Source: Bacteroides zhangwenhongii
GTDB taxonomy: Bacteria > Bacteroidota > Bacteroidia > Bacteroidales > Bacteroidaceae
Length of the DNA stretch: 64,000 nucleotides
Direction: 5' to 3'
Assembly: GCF_009193325.2 (NCBI RefSeq)
Contig: NZ_CP059856.1
Location: forward strand, 2,294,001-2,358,000
A model generated the notes under the pieces. That model was not told where the DNA came from. It was given only the letters and a program-made list of their open reading frames with translations, and made no database searches. The position numbers and the translations under genes are program-made. Shown here piece by piece: positions 49,385 through 58,089 of this stretch. Within the stretch, counting starts at the first letter, position 1; the number at the start of each line of letters is the position of its first letter.

Positions 49385-50386
49385 ATGGCCTATACAATTG
49401 CATTTTTCGGCACAAAGCCTTATGACGAATCGTCGTTTAACGATAAAAACAAAGAGTTCGGATTTGAAATACGTTATTATAAAGGACATCTGAATAAGAA
49501 TAACGTACTGCTGACACAAGGCGTAGATGCGGTCTGCATCTTTGTGAATGATGTCGCTGACGCAGAAGTCATCCGCATTATGGCAGAGAACGGAGTAAAA
49601 TTGCTGGCACTGCGATGTGCGGGATTCAATAACGTAGATTTGAATGCGGCGGCTACTGCCGGAATCACCGTAGTACGTGTTCCCGCTTACTCCCCCTATG
49701 CCGTTGCCGAATACACCGTAGCTCTGATGTTATCATTGAACCGGAAAATCCCCCGTGCATCCTGGCGCACGAAAGACGGAAATTTCTCCCTTCATGGTTT
49801 GATGGGATTCGATATGCATGGAAAAACAGCCGGAATCATCGGTACGGGGAAAATAGCAAAAATCCTGATTCATATCCTAAAAGGTTTCGGAATGAATGTG
49901 CTGGCATACGATCTTTATCCGGATTATAACTTTGCCAGAGAAGAACAAATTGTCTACACTTCGTTGGACGAACTGTATCATAGTTCGGATATCATTTCTC
50001 TGCATTGCCCGCTTACTGAAGAAACAAAATATCTTATTAACGACTATTCTATCAGTAAAATGAAAGACGGTGTAATGATTATCAATACCGGCCGCGGACA
50101 GTTAATTCACACCAATGCACTGATTGAAGGTCTGAAAAACAAGAAAATCGGATCGGCAGGATTGGACGTCTACGAAGAAGAGAGCGAATACTTCTATGAA
50201 GACCAGTCCGACCGTATCATCGACGATGATGTGCTTGCCCGCTTGCTCTCGTTCAACAATGTTATCGTCACTTCTCATCAAGCCTTTTTCACACGTGAAG
50301 CAATGGAAAACATAGCTATGACAACTTTACAAAATATAAAAGATTTTATCAATCACAAGCCTCTGCTAAATGAAGTGAAGAGATAA
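49385..50386 (+). CDS. ldhA: D-lactate dehydrogenase / 2-hydroxyacid dehydrogenase
   Basis: The 333-residue protein is an NAD-dependent D-2-hydroxyacid dehydrogenase. It has the NAD fingerprint GKTAGIIGTGKIAKILIHI, the catalytic Arg in NTGRGQLI, a Glu in GLDVYEEE, and the catalytic His in TSHQAFFTREA. The N-terminal FGTKPYDESSF and the VPAYSPYAVAEYTVALML segment match fermentative D-lactate dehydrogenase. It reduces pyruvate to D-lactate with NADH. The pirin gene follows 60 bases later. Confidence 0.9.
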   Translation: MAYTIAFFGTKPYDESSFNDKNKEFGFEIRYYKGHLNKNNVLLTQGVDAVCIFVNDVADAEVIRIMAENGVKLLALRCAGFNNVDLNAAATAGITVVRVPAYSPYAVAEYTVALMLSLNRKIPRASWRTKDGNFSLHGLMGFDMHGKTAGIIGTGKIAKILIHILKGFGMNVLAYDLYPDYNFAREEQIVYTSLDELYHSSDIISLHCPLTEETKYLINDYSISKMKDGVMIINTGRGQLIHTNALIEGLKNKKIGSAGLDVYEEESEYFYEDQSDRIIDDDVLARLLSFNNVIVTSHQAFFTREAMENIAMTTLQNIKDFINHKPLLNEVKR

Positions 50387-50446
50387 ACCTTTTATCCTCC
50401 CACTTTGTTTACGAAGCATATAAACAACAAGAAAAAGGAGTTATTT

Positions 50447-51151
50447 ATGAAAAAAGTAATACATAGAGCTGATACAAGAGGGCATTCCCAATACGATTGG
50501 CTGGATAGTTATCACACCTTCAGTTTCGATGAATATTTCGATTCCAACCGTATCAATTTCGGTGCTCTTCGCGTATTGAATGATGACAAAGTGGCGCCCG
50601 GAGAAGGATTCCAGACACATCCTCACAAGAATATGGAAATTGTATCCATTCCTCTGAAAGGACATCTGCAACATGGAGACAGCAAGAAAAACAGCCGGAT
50701 TATTACCGTCGGAGAAATCCAGACTATGAGTGCCGGAACCGGAATTTTCCATAGCGAAGTGAATGCCAGTCCCGTAGAACCGGTTGAGTTCCTGCAAATC
50801 TGGATTATGCCGAGAGAACGGAACACACGCCCCGTTTATCAGGATTTCAATATCAGTGAGCTGGAACGTCCCAACGAGCTGGCAGTCATCGTATCACCTG
50901 ACGGCAGTACTCCCGCATCTCTTTTGCAAGACACCTGGTTCTCAATAGGCAAAGTAGAGGCCGGCAAGAAACTGGGGTATCATATGCATCAAAGTCATGC
51001 AGGCGTATACATATTCCTTATTGAAGGAGAAATTGCAGTAGAAGGCGAAGTGCTGAAACGTCGTGACGGAATGGGGATCTACGAAACTAATAGTTTTGAA
51101 TTGGAAACTTTGAAAGACTCGCATATTCTATTAATAGAAGTACCGATGTGA
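50447..51151 (+). CDS. Pirin-family protein
   Basis: The 234-residue protein has a double cupin with metal ligands in FQTHPHKNMEIVSIPLKG and FHSEVNAS. Pirins bind iron and have quercetinase-like or regulatory roles; the activity of this one is not defined. ATG at 50447 is preceded by AAGGAG at 50435-50440, an unusually clear ribosome-binding site for Bacteroides, which favours it over an earlier start. Its stop overlaps the pdxH start by four bases. Confidence 0.9.
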   Translation: MKKVIHRADTRGHSQYDWLDSYHTFSFDEYFDSNRINFGALRVLNDDKVAPGEGFQTHPHKNMEIVSIPLKGHLQHGDSKKNSRIITVGEIQTMSAGTGIFHSEVNASPVEPVEFLQIWIMPRERNTRPVYQDFNISELERPNELAVIVSPDGSTPASLLQDTWFSIGKVEAGKKLGYHMHQSHAGVYIFLIEGEIAVEGEVLKRRDGMGIYETNSFELETLKDSHILLIEVPM

Positions 51152-51798
51152 GAAATTACGGAAATATAGCCGATATCCGGCAAGAATATACTAAAAGCGG
51201 ATTGCGGGAAAATGAACTTCCCGACGACCCGCTTTCGCTTTTCAGTCAGTGGTTGCAAGAAGCCATCGACGCAAAAGTAGATGAACCGACCGCTGTCATC
51301 GTTGGTACTGTATCTCCCGAAGGAAAGCCGTCCACACGTACCGTATTACTGAAGGGGCTCCACGACGGCAAGTTCGTCTTTTACACAAATTACGAAAGCC
51401 GTAAAGGAAAACAATTGGCACAAAATCCATATATTTCCCTCTCTTTCGTATGGCATACACTCGAAAGGCAAGTACATATAGAAGGAATAGCAAACAAAGT
51501 GGCTCCGGAAGAGTCGGACGAATATTTCCGGAAACGCCCTTATAAGAGTAGGGTCGGTGCACGCGTTTCCCCGCAAAGCCAACCGATTTCAAGCAGAATG
51601 CAGTTGATACGCGCTTTCATCAAAGAGGCGGCACGTTGGATAGGGAAAGAAGTAGAAAGGCCTGATAATTGGGGCGGATATGCCGTTGTTCCTACCAGAA
51701 TTGAGTTTTGGCAAGGACGGCCGAACCGTCTACATGACCGCTTCCTATATACGTTACAACTAAATGGAGAATGGGAAATCAGTCGTCTTGCTCCTTGA
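51148..51798 (+). CDS. pdxH: Pyridoxamine 5'-phosphate oxidase
   Basis: The protein (216 residues) shows AVIVGTVSPEGKPSTRTVLLKG, FVFYTNYESRKGKQLAQNP, and the C-terminal EFWQGRPNRLHDRFLY with the FMN/substrate-binding motif. It oxidises pyridoxine and pyridoxamine phosphates to pyridoxal phosphate. It starts at GTG (51148) inside the pirin ATG-TGA, so the two genes are translationally coupled. Confidence 0.95.
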   Translation: MRNYGNIADIRQEYTKSGLRENELPDDPLSLFSQWLQEAIDAKVDEPTAVIVGTVSPEGKPSTRTVLLKGLHDGKFVFYTNYESRKGKQLAQNPYISLSFVWHTLERQVHIEGIANKVAPEESDEYFRKRPYKSRVGARVSPQSQPISSRMQLIRAFIKEAARWIGKEVERPDNWGGYAVVPTRIEFWQGRPNRLHDRFLYTLQLNGEWEISRLAP

Positions 51799-51865
51799 TT
51801 TCGTCGATTTTTCTTGGCAACTTCAACTAGAATACTTAATATTGCAATTCTAAAATATTCAGCTT

Positions 51866-52597
51866 ATGATACTGGATTATATATACCATAGCGGTTTCGC
51901 CATCGAAGCAGAAGGGGTAACCGTTATCATCGATTACTATAAAGATTCTTCCGAGACTGATAATAATCGGGGAATCGTACATGATTACCTTTTACAAAGG
52001 CCGGGCAAATTGTACGTACTAGCTACACACTTCCACCCCGATCACTTTAACCGTGAAATATTGACATGGAAAGAGCAACGGCCCGATATTCAGTACATCT
52101 TTTCCAAAGATATTCTGAAATCACACCGTGCCAAAAGCGAAGACGCCTTCTTCATAAAAAAAGGAGAAGCGTACGAAGATGATACGATACGAATCGATGC
52201 ATTCGGTTCGACGGATGTCGGCAGTTCATTTCTGCTTCACCTCCAAGACTGGAGTATTTTCCATGCCGGTGATTTAAATAACTGGCATTGGAGCGAAGAA
52301 TCTACCGAAGAAGAGATACGAAAAGCCAACGGTGATTTCCTTGCAGAAGTTAAATATTTAAAAGAAAAAGCGTCGGACATTGATTTAGTGCTGTTTCCGG
52401 TAGATCGAAGAATGGGAAAAGATTACATGAAAGGAGCAAAACAGTTCATCGAACAAATAAAAACTACTATATTTGTGCCCATGCATTTCAGTGAAGATTA
52501 TGAAGGCGGTAATGCGCTTCGTAATTTTGCCGAAAATGCAGGTTGCCGTTTCGTCAACATCACCCATCGGGGCGAAAGTTTTGAGATTACCAAATAA
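51866..52597 (+). CDS. MBL-fold metallo-hydrolase
   Basis: The 243-residue protein has the metallo-beta-lactamase metal motif LATHFHPDHFN and DWSIFHAGDLNNW. Further strands resemble the UlaG-like or small MBL hydrolases. The MHFSEDYEG stretch supplies a third metal ligand. The substrate is unknown. It is 67 bases downstream of pdxH, probably the end of the same transcript or separately expressed. Confidence 0.87.
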   Translation: MILDYIYHSGFAIEAEGVTVIIDYYKDSSETDNNRGIVHDYLLQRPGKLYVLATHFHPDHFNREILTWKEQRPDIQYIFSKDILKSHRAKSEDAFFIKKGEAYEDDTIRIDAFGSTDVGSSFLLHLQDWSIFHAGDLNNWHWSEESTEEEIRKANGDFLAEVKYLKEKASDIDLVLFPVDRRMGKDYMKGAKQFIEQIKTTIFVPMHFSEDYEGGNALRNFAENAGCRFVNITHRGESFEITK

Positions 52598-52610
52598 ACA
52601 CATAATAATT

Positions 52611-53753
52611 ATGAATAAATTTACAATTCTGTTTCTTACCCTGCTTCTTGCATTGCCGGTGGCAATGAAGGCAGAATCTGCAAAAGAAAAAAGAGACGAC
52701 ACCAGATACCTTACAGGAGCTGTTCCTGAAGTTGATGGTAAGGTCGTATTTTCCAAAGAATTTCAAATTCCGGGAATGAGTCAGGCGCAAATCTACGGCA
52801 CTATTATGAAATGGATGCAAGAACGCTTGAAAGAGAATAAGAATATTGAAAGTCGGGTAGTTTTCTCCGATGAAGCTAAAGGTACGGTTGCCGGTATCGG
52901 AGAGGAATGGATTGTTTTCAGTTCCAGTGCTTTGTCGTTAGACCGTACACTCATCAATTACCAGATTACCGTTACCTGTAAACCCGGTAACTGCCTGGTA
53001 GAACTGGAAAAAATCCGTTTTACTTATCGCGAAACAGAAAAATATAAGGCAGAAGAATGGATTACCGATAAATATGCGCTTAATAAGGCAAAGACCAAGT
53101 TGGTACGTGGTCTGGCTAAATGGCGTAGAAAAACGGTAGACTTCGCAGATGATATATTTATGGATGTAGCCGTCGCTTTCGGAGCACCGGATACTCGTCC
53201 TAAAGCCGAAAAGAAGAAAAAAGAGGAAGAGAAGACAACTCCGTCAATTGTCGCAGCCGCAGGTCCGATTGTCATTGGCGGCACAGATAAAAAGACCGAT
53301 ATAAAGGTGACGACTGCCGAACCTGCCAATACAGTTCCTGCTGCCACTCTTACTCCCGCTACTCCGGTTGGTAAAGCTTCATCGGATATGCCGGGTTACG
53401 TAGAAATTGACTTGAAGCAAATTCCGGGTGAGGTATATGCTCTGATGGGAAGCGGCAAGCTGGTTATCAGTATCGGAAAGGACGAGTTTAACATGACCAA
53501 TATGACTGCAAACGCTGGTGGTGCGTTGGGATATCAGTCCGGTAAGGCTGTAGCTTATTGCACTCTTTCCCCCGATCAGTCTTATGATGCCATAGAAAAA
53601 GCGGACAATTATACGCTGAAACTCTATGCTCCGAACCAAACAACTCCTTCGGCTGTTATAGAATGTAAGAAATTGCCTTCACAGACTACTCCGCAAGCCG
53701 GACAACCCCGCACATACGTCGGAGAGATTGTGAAGCTCTTAATGAAAAAATAA
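52611..53753 (+). CDS. DUF4468-containing secreted protein
   Basis: The 380-residue protein starts with a signal peptide (MNKFTILFLTLLLALPVAMKA) at ATG 52611. An earlier in-frame start would lie inside the MBL gene. A DUF4468 domain (about 40-150; EFQIPGMSQAQIYGTIMKWMQERL) is followed by a Lys/Glu and Ala/Thr/Pro-rich linker (about 195-255) and a C-terminal beta-rich domain (about 260-380). DUF4468 has a TBP-like fold of unknown function in Bacteroidota. VOC follows 13 bases later. Confidence 0.85.
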   Translation: MNKFTILFLTLLLALPVAMKAESAKEKRDDTRYLTGAVPEVDGKVVFSKEFQIPGMSQAQIYGTIMKWMQERLKENKNIESRVVFSDEAKGTVAGIGEEWIVFSSSALSLDRTLINYQITVTCKPGNCLVELEKIRFTYRETEKYKAEEWITDKYALNKAKTKLVRGLAKWRRKTVDFADDIFMDVAVAFGAPDTRPKAEKKKKEEEKTTPSIVAAAGPIVIGGTDKKTDIKVTTAEPANTVPAATLTPATPVGKASSDMPGYVEIDLKQIPGEVYALMGSGKLVISIGKDEFNMTNMTANAGGALGYQSGKAVAYCTLSPDQSYDAIEKADNYTLKLYAPNQTTPSAVIECKKLPSQTTPQAGQPRTYVGEIVKLLMKK

Positions 53754-53766
53754 GAAGATTACAACA

Positions 53767-54144
53767 ATGGAAATAAAAAGTAAATTTGACCATTTCAATA
53801 TCAATGTCACGGACTTGGAACGGAGTATTGCCTTTTATGAAAAAGCGCTCGGTTTGAAAGAACACCATCGAAAAGAGGCTTCCGACGGTTCGTTCACGCT
53901 GGTTTACCTAACAGACAATGAAACAGGATTTCTTCTGGAACTGACATGGCTAAAAGACCATGCCGCTCCTTATGAACTTGGGGAGAATGAAAGTCATCTT
54001 TGTTTTCGGGTGGCCGGTGACTATGATGCCGTCAGAGCTTATCATAAAGAAATGAATTGTGTATGTTTCGAGAATACAGCTATGGGGCTGTATTTCATCA
54101 ATGACCCGGATGACTATTGGATTGAGATACTTCCACAAAAGTAA
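53767..54144 (+). CDS. VOC-family protein (lactoylglutathione-lyase-like)
   Basis: The 125-residue protein has the vicinal-oxygen-chelate pattern: FDHFNINVTDLERSIAFYEKALG at the start (metal His in DHFN) and YFINDPDDYWIEILPQK at the end (metal Glu). The length fits glyoxalase I, which converts the methylglyoxal-glutathione hemithioacetal to S-lactoylglutathione, but other VOC activities are possible. It closes an operon-like run, and a strong terminator follows. Confidence 0.88.
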   Translation: MEIKSKFDHFNINVTDLERSIAFYEKALGLKEHHRKEASDGSFTLVYLTDNETGFLLELTWLKDHAAPYELGENESHLCFRVAGDYDAVRAYHKEMNCVCFENTAMGLYFINDPDDYWIEILPQK

Positions 54145-54150
54145 GCATAT

Positions 54151-54192
54151 AAAAAAGACGGGGCAGGATAATCATCCTGCCCCGTCTTTTTT
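54151..54192. terminator. Perfect 19-bp terminator stem
   Basis: AAAAAAGACGGGGCAGGAT (54151-54169) is matched exactly by its reverse complement at 54174-54192 around a 4-base loop (AATC). It ends in T's on both strands, so it serves the convergent genes on either side. Confidence 0.9.
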
Positions 54193-54201
54193 ATGATAGA
54201 C

Positions 54202-54387
54202 TTATTTTTTATGTCGATTTGCCCTTTTTCTCCGGATATCCGCTTTCATCTTTGCGGCACCCGAACCATGCTGTCCACGAATATAGGTTGCCTTCTTCGC
54301 TTTCGTTTTCACCTTTACCTCTTCCTTAGGCTTATCTTTCTTGCCTTTAAAGACGATTCCGCCCTGTATTGCTTCTTCTATACTCAT
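54202..54387 (-). CDS. Small basic conserved-looking protein (unknown)
   Basis: The 61-residue protein has an N-terminal SIEEAIQGGIVFKGK and a very basic C-terminal half (TKAKKATYIRGQHGSGAAKMKADIRRKRANRHKK). The charge suggests RNA, ribosome or DNA binding. It has a TATATTTG promoter box (plus CAAATATA 54421-54428) and ends at the shared terminator, so the minus-strand frame is favoured over an overlapping plus-strand frame. No family recognised. Confidence 0.7.
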   Translation of the reverse strand: MSIEEAIQGGIVFKGKKDKPKEEVKVKTKAKKATYIRGQHGSGAAKMKADIRRKRANRHKK

Positions 54388-54483
54388 ACAATCATTTATT
54401 AATATTCACTTTTCCGGCTACAAATATAATCCTTTTCTACGGATTTATTTATCTTTGCCAACCAAAACAATACGTAACCACTA

Positions 54484-55215
54484 ATGGCAACAACAATTCT
54501 TCCTGCAGAAAAGGATCCGATGGGAGCCGCTATTTATGATTATTTCACTCATCACAAAGCCGATCGCTTACGAGTATTTTCTTCTCAATTTGAGGAGGAT
54601 GAAATTCCTGTCAAAGAGTTATTCCGTACGATTCAATCTATGCCCGCATTGGAACGCACAGCCTTAGAAATGGCTACAGGACGGATATTGGATGTAGGAG
54701 CAGGAAGTGGATGTCATGTCTTGGCCCTCCAAGCGATGAAAAAGGAGGTGTGTGCCATTGATATTTCTCCGCTATCTGTCGAAGTAATGAAACAACGTGG
54801 AGTAAATGATGTTCGTCTTACCAATCTGTTTGACGAAACATTCGATGAGACGTTCGATACGATTTTAATGCTAATGAATGGTTCCGGCATTATCGGAAAA
54901 CTAAACAATATGCCGGATTTCTTCCAACGAATGAAGCGCATGCTCCGTCCTAAAGGGTGTATACTGATGGATTCAAGCGACTTACGTTATCTTTTTGAAG
55001 AAGAAGACGGAAGTATAGTTATCGACTTGGCAGGAGATTATTACGGAGAAATTGATTTTCAGATGCAATATAAGGATATAAAAGGAGATACTTTCGACTG
55101 GTTATATGTAGATTTCCAAACACTTAACTTATATGCTTCCGAATACGGTTTCAAGGCTGAATTGGTAAAAGAAGGAAAACACTACGATTACCTGGTAAAA
55201 CTCAGCCTTGCTTAG
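54484..55215 (+). CDS. SAM-dependent methyltransferase (class I)
   Basis: The 243-residue protein has the SAM-binding motif I RILDVGAGSGCHVLALQ and motif II CAIDISPLSV, typical of Rossmann methyltransferases, with a LMNGSGIIGKL loop after the fourth strand. The substrate is not evident. The N-terminal FTHHKADRLRVFSSQFEEDEIPVKELFRTI lies outside the SAM fold and may select the substrate. It stands alone, opposite the small basic gene. Confidence 0.88.
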   Translation: MATTILPAEKDPMGAAIYDYFTHHKADRLRVFSSQFEEDEIPVKELFRTIQSMPALERTALEMATGRILDVGAGSGCHVLALQAMKKEVCAIDISPLSVEVMKQRGVNDVRLTNLFDETFDETFDTILMLMNGSGIIGKLNNMPDFFQRMKRMLRPKGCILMDSSDLRYLFEEEDGSIVIDLAGDYYGEIDFQMQYKDIKGDTFDWLYVDFQTLNLYASEYGFKAELVKEGKHYDYLVKLSLA

Positions 55216-55312
55216 AAAACTCACAAAAACACGGGGTATGTCGTAATGAATCATAATCAGCGTAAATTTGCGTTTCAACATACCCTCATTCCCCTTTTTA
55301 TAAATTCTCTAT

Positions 55313-55915
55313 TTATTTCAGCATTTCATTAATCATTTGCACCAAAGAAGCAAATTCTTCTTCATTATACAAACGAGTTAGTTTTACTATTTTTCCCTCT
55401 TTATCTATCAATACGTTCCTTGTTATTCCGGAGTCGCGCAAAGCATACTTTGCAAAAATATCAGCTCCCGGATCTAATCCCAACGGATAAGTGATTCCGG
55501 TAGATTTGGCAAAAGCAAGGACTTTATCAAGTGGCTCATCCCGGTCAATGCCGATCAATGCAAATTCCGCATTATCTTTATGTTTCAACCAAATATCTTT
55601 TTCTATGAACGGCATTTCTTTACGACAAACACCGCACCAACTTGCTGTAAACTGCAACATTACGACCTTGCCACGGAGAGAAGACAGACTCATTTGTTTT
55701 CCATCAGTCAGTGTGATTGTAAAATCCGGAGCTGTCTCTCCTACCCGAACAATATATCCTGTACTATCTGCTTCCGAAGTCATTACATCAGCAATCACTT
55801 TTGTACTATCTGCCGAAACCACAGTATCCGTCGCTCCTTTTTTCTGACCGGAGCACGCCAATACACTTATGGCTAAGAAAGCCATACCACACACATTCAT
55901 AATTTTCTTTTTCAT
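55313..55915 (-). CDS. TlpA-like thioredoxin-fold lipoprotein
   Basis: The 200-residue protein has a lipoprotein signal peptide (MKKKIMNVCGMAFLAISVLAC) and a TlpA/AhpC-type redoxin domain. Its active site is SWCGVCRKEM, with further GETAPDFTITLTDGK and ALRDSGITRNVLIDKEGKIV. It should reduce disulfides or pass electrons in the periplasm. ATG at 55915 is used because the promoter box (plus 55941-55948) lies between it and an upstream ATG at 55960. Confidence 0.9.
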   Translation of the reverse strand: MKKKIMNVCGMAFLAISVLACSGQKKGATDTVVSADSTKVIADVMTSEADSTGYIVRVGETAPDFTITLTDGKQMSLSSLRGKVVMLQFTASWCGVCRKEMPFIEKDIWLKHKDNAEFALIGIDRDEPLDKVLAFAKSTGITYPLGLDPGADIFAKYALRDSGITRNVLIDKEGKIVKLTRLYNEEEFASLVQMINEMLK

Positions 55916-55940
55916 CTTCGTATAATCATTAGTGAGATTG

Positions 55941-55948
55941 CAAATATA
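55941..55948 (-). promoter_or_regulatory. -7 box of the TlpA-like gene
   Basis: CAAATATA on the plus strand reads TATATTTG on the minus strand. It fixes the start of the gene downstream of it. Confidence 0.55.
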
Positions 55949-55967
55949 AAAAAAGCACATGACGTAT

Positions 55968-55997
55968 TTGCATTTTTAAAATAAATTCATACCTTTG
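55968..55997 (+). promoter_or_regulatory. Promoter of tRNA-Thr
   Basis: TTG 55968-55970, 19 bases, then TACCTTTG 55990-55997, 20 bases before the tRNA. Confidence 0.75.
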
Positions 55998-56017
55998 CAC
56001 CCGCAAAAGAAAATAAC

Positions 56018-56091
56018 GCCTCTTTAGCTCAGTTGGCCAGAGCACGTGATTTGTAATCTCGGGGTCGTTGGTTCGAATCCGACAAGAGGCT
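56018..56091 (+). tRNA. tRNA-Thr(UGU)
   Basis: The acceptor GCCTCTT (56018-56024) pairs with AAGAGGC (56084-56090), followed by the discriminator T. D stem GCTC/GAGC, anticodon loop TTTGTAA with anticodon TGT (56052-56054), and T loop TTCGAAT are all in place. The anticodon stem has one T-T mismatch. No CCA is encoded. Confidence 0.93.
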
Positions 56092-56103
56092 CTTCAAAGT
56101 AAA

Positions 56104-56132
56104 AAGCTGTTTATCATACCGATAAGCAGCTT
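56104..56132 (+). terminator. Terminator of tRNA-Thr
   Basis: AAGCTGTTTATC and GATAAGCAGCTT form 12 pairs (one G-T) around ATACC, followed by CTTTC. Confidence 0.7.
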
Positions 56133-56155
56133 CTTTCATTAAAGAAAATTCTTTT

Positions 56156-57034
56156 CTAGTTTTTTTGCTTTCGGAATACAACCAAGCTAACAGCTATCAA
56201 AATCAGGATAATCCCAATAGCACTGTTGACAGTGAAAAACTCCTCAAATACAAAAACACCGATCACGACGGCTGTCAACGGTTCCATAGCACCCAAAATA
56301 GATGTCAAAGTAGGCCCTGCATACTTTATTGCCTGTACTAAAGTGATATTGGAAATAGCCGTAGCCGGTAATGCAAGTCCTAGAATAATCAGCCATATAT
56401 ATCCGTCTGTTACCAAACGAAAACCGGAAGTGGTAAAAGCACCTATCAGATAAAAAAGAGTTCCCAGCCCCATGACATAGCAAGTCAATACAGTAGAATT
56501 AATTCTCACAGCTCGTGTGGTCCGCACTCCGATGATATACCCCGCATATGAGAATACAGAAACACAAGCTGCCACTAAGCCAACCATCGCATTACCATTA
56601 TTTGCGTCCAACTCTCCTAATGAAAGCAGAGCCGCACCTAACAAAGATATCAAAACAGCAAATAGAACCCAAAGCGACTTCTTCTCCCGAAAGAAAAACA
56701 TCATTGCCAGAGCAACCACCAACGGATACATAAAATGAATGGTGGAAGCCACACCACTGGCTATATTCTGATAGGCAATAATCAGACTGAATGAAGTGAT
56801 CGCCCGCAATAGGCTTAAGCCAAAGACAACTTTGAAGTCTTTTACGGATAAGCGGAAGTTACACCCGGAAAATAAGCCTAACACAGTCAGCACAATTGAT
56901 GCTACCCCCCAACGATAGGAAAGTACTTCAAAAGCTGAAAATCCAATCATTAACAAAGTGATGGAAAAGAACGGAGCCAGCCCAAAAGTGGAGGAAGATA
57001 CCGCCGCATAGAGTATACCTTTTATGCGATTCAT
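56156..57034 (-). CDS. EamA/DMT-family transporter
   Basis: The 292-residue protein has ten predicted hydrophobic segments in two EamA halves. Motifs such as LAPFFSITLLMIGFSAFEVLSYRWG, ATIHFMYPLVVALAM and ILGAMEPLTAVVIGVFVFEE are typical of drug/metabolite exporters. The substrate is not predictable. It lies between two tRNA genes and is transcribed toward tRNA-Thr, so it is convergent with it. Confidence 0.88.
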   Translation of the reverse strand: MNRIKGILYAAVSSSTFGLAPFFSITLLMIGFSAFEVLSYRWGVASIVLTVLGLFSGCNFRLSVKDFKVVFGLSLLRAITSFSLIIAYQNIASGVASTIHFMYPLVVALAMMFFFREKKSLWVLFAVLISLLGAALLSLGELDANNGNAMVGLVAACVSVFSYAGYIIGVRTTRAVRINSTVLTCYVMGLGTLFYLIGAFTTSGFRLVTDGYIWLIILGLALPATAISNITLVQAIKYAGPTLTSILGAMEPLTAVVIGVFVFEEFFTVNSAIGIILILIAVSLVVFRKQKN

Positions 57035-57174
57035 GAGGTTTTTAACTATTCTGTTTTAATCGTTTATTTACAACTACAAAGATAGACTGATATTTCTTTA
57101 AGTGCAAAGATAAAACGGAAAGATTGACTTTATTTTCTTCTTGATGGCATGATAGACTGTATTGTTTATTTTCC

Positions 57175-57182
57175 TATATTTG
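57175..57182 (+). promoter_or_regulatory. -7 box of the GNAT gene
   Basis: TATATTTG. It lies downstream of the earliest in-frame start (57149), which is therefore unlikely to be used. Confidence 0.5.
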
Positions 57183-57220
57183 CGACGACTAATATAGGAA
57201 AAATGAATTTGAGATGCAAT

Positions 57221-57703
57221 ATGAAAACGAACTTTACGATCAGAACAGCCCGACAATCCGACAGTGTTGAACTAAGAGATTTGTACAAAAATACCGTACT
57301 TATAATAAACAGACGTGATTATTCACAGGAAGAAGTTGAAGACTGGGCTTCATGCGGAAATGATCTTTCTAAAATAGAGAAAATGATAGAAACCCATTAC
57401 TTTATTGTTGCCGTTGACCAGCAATTACAAATCGTAGGTTTCTCTTCTATCACTTCGCAAGGATATCTACATTCAATGTTCGTTCACAAAGACTTTCAAG
57501 GTAAAGGCATTGCGACTATACTTTTGAAAGAAATAGAACGATATGCTATTGAACAGGGAATGGAACGAATTACATCAGAAGTGAGTTTAACTGCCCGCCC
57601 ATTCTTCGAAAGACAAGGGTATACTGTGGAAAAGGAGCAGAAACGACAGGCTAATAAATTAAGTCTGACTAATTTTTGGATGCAAAAGACCTTGAATGCT
57701 TAA
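57221..57703 (+). CDS. GNAT-family N-acetyltransferase
   Basis: The 160-residue protein has the acetyl-CoA-binding motif HKDFQGKGIATILLKEIE and the C-terminal ARPFFERQGYTVEKEQ, close to YafP/ElaA-like GNATs. It acetylates an unknown amine. ATG at 57221 (MKTNFTIRTARQSD) gives the normal N-terminal strand; ATG at 57203 is an alternative. Both lie after the promoter box. A stem of AGAAGGACTAGAAA with TTTCTAATCCTTCT at 57710-57741 follows its stop. Confidence 0.88.
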   Translation: MKTNFTIRTARQSDSVELRDLYKNTVLIINRRDYSQEEVEDWASCGNDLSKIEKMIETHYFIVAVDQQLQIVGFSSITSQGYLHSMFVHKDFQGKGIATILLKEIERYAIEQGMERITSEVSLTARPFFERQGYTVEKEQKRQANKLSLTNFWMQKTLNA

Positions 57704-57709
57704 AAAACA

Positions 57710-57741
57710 AAGAAGGACTAGAAATTACTTTCTAATCCTTC
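57710..57741 (+). terminator. Hairpin after the GNAT gene
   Basis: A 14-base stem with one mismatch and a TTAC loop, just before the convergent tRNA-Cys. Confidence 0.65.
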
Positions 57742-57750
57742 TCCAATTGG

Positions 57751-57822
57751 AGGTTCCTGGCGGATTCGAACCGCCGTACACGGTTTTGCAGACCGCTGAC
57801 TAAGCCACTCATCCAAGGAACC
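57751..57822 (-). tRNA. tRNA-Cys(GCA)
   Basis: On the minus strand the acceptor GGTTCCT pairs with AGGAACC, and the anticodon loop reads CTGCAAA with anticodon GCA (plus TGC at about 57787-57789). The T loop is TTCGAAT. The length of about 72 bases fits tRNA-Cys. Confidence 0.93.
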
Positions 57823-57843
57823 GTCTTTTCTCGTTTGCGGTTG

Positions 57844-57851
57844 CAAAGGTA
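57844..57851 (-). promoter_or_regulatory. -7 box of tRNA-Cys
   Basis: CAAAGGTA on the plus strand reads TACCTTTG, with TTG 19 bases upstream on the minus strand. Confidence 0.7.
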
Positions 57852-57873
57852 GTACAAATTTTGAAACTACCAA

Positions 57874-58089
57874 CTATCCACAGCAATTTTTCTTTGTACT
57901 TTTTTTCTTTACACCGCACTCCTTTCTTTTCTTTTCCATCATATCCTTTAGTTCACAGCCACTTACACAACTGTCACAAGGATTTCCACTATCTCGCGTA
58001 CGACGAAAAAAAGTATAAATACCATATACCAATCGGGCAATGCAGAGTACAACCAGTACTCCCACTATCCATTCCTGCCAATTATTCAT
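57874..58089 (-). CDS. FeoB-associated Cys-rich membrane protein
   Basis: The 71-residue protein has one N-terminal transmembrane helix (WIVGVLVVLCIARLVYGIYTFF) and a Cys-rich tail (GNPCDSCVSGCELK and a final KNCCG). Such proteins accompany FeoB and may handle iron or protect the channel. Its ATG overlaps the FeoB stop (ATGA), so the two are translationally coupled. Confidence 0.85.
   Translation of the reverse strand: MNNWQEWIVGVLVVLCIARLVYGIYTFFRRTRDSGNPCDSCVSGCELKDMMEKKRKECGVKKKSTKKNCCG

Noticed and set aside
54193..54402. Plus-strand 69-codon frame overlapping the small basic gene
   Set aside because: Promoter box and terminator position support the minus-strand frame.
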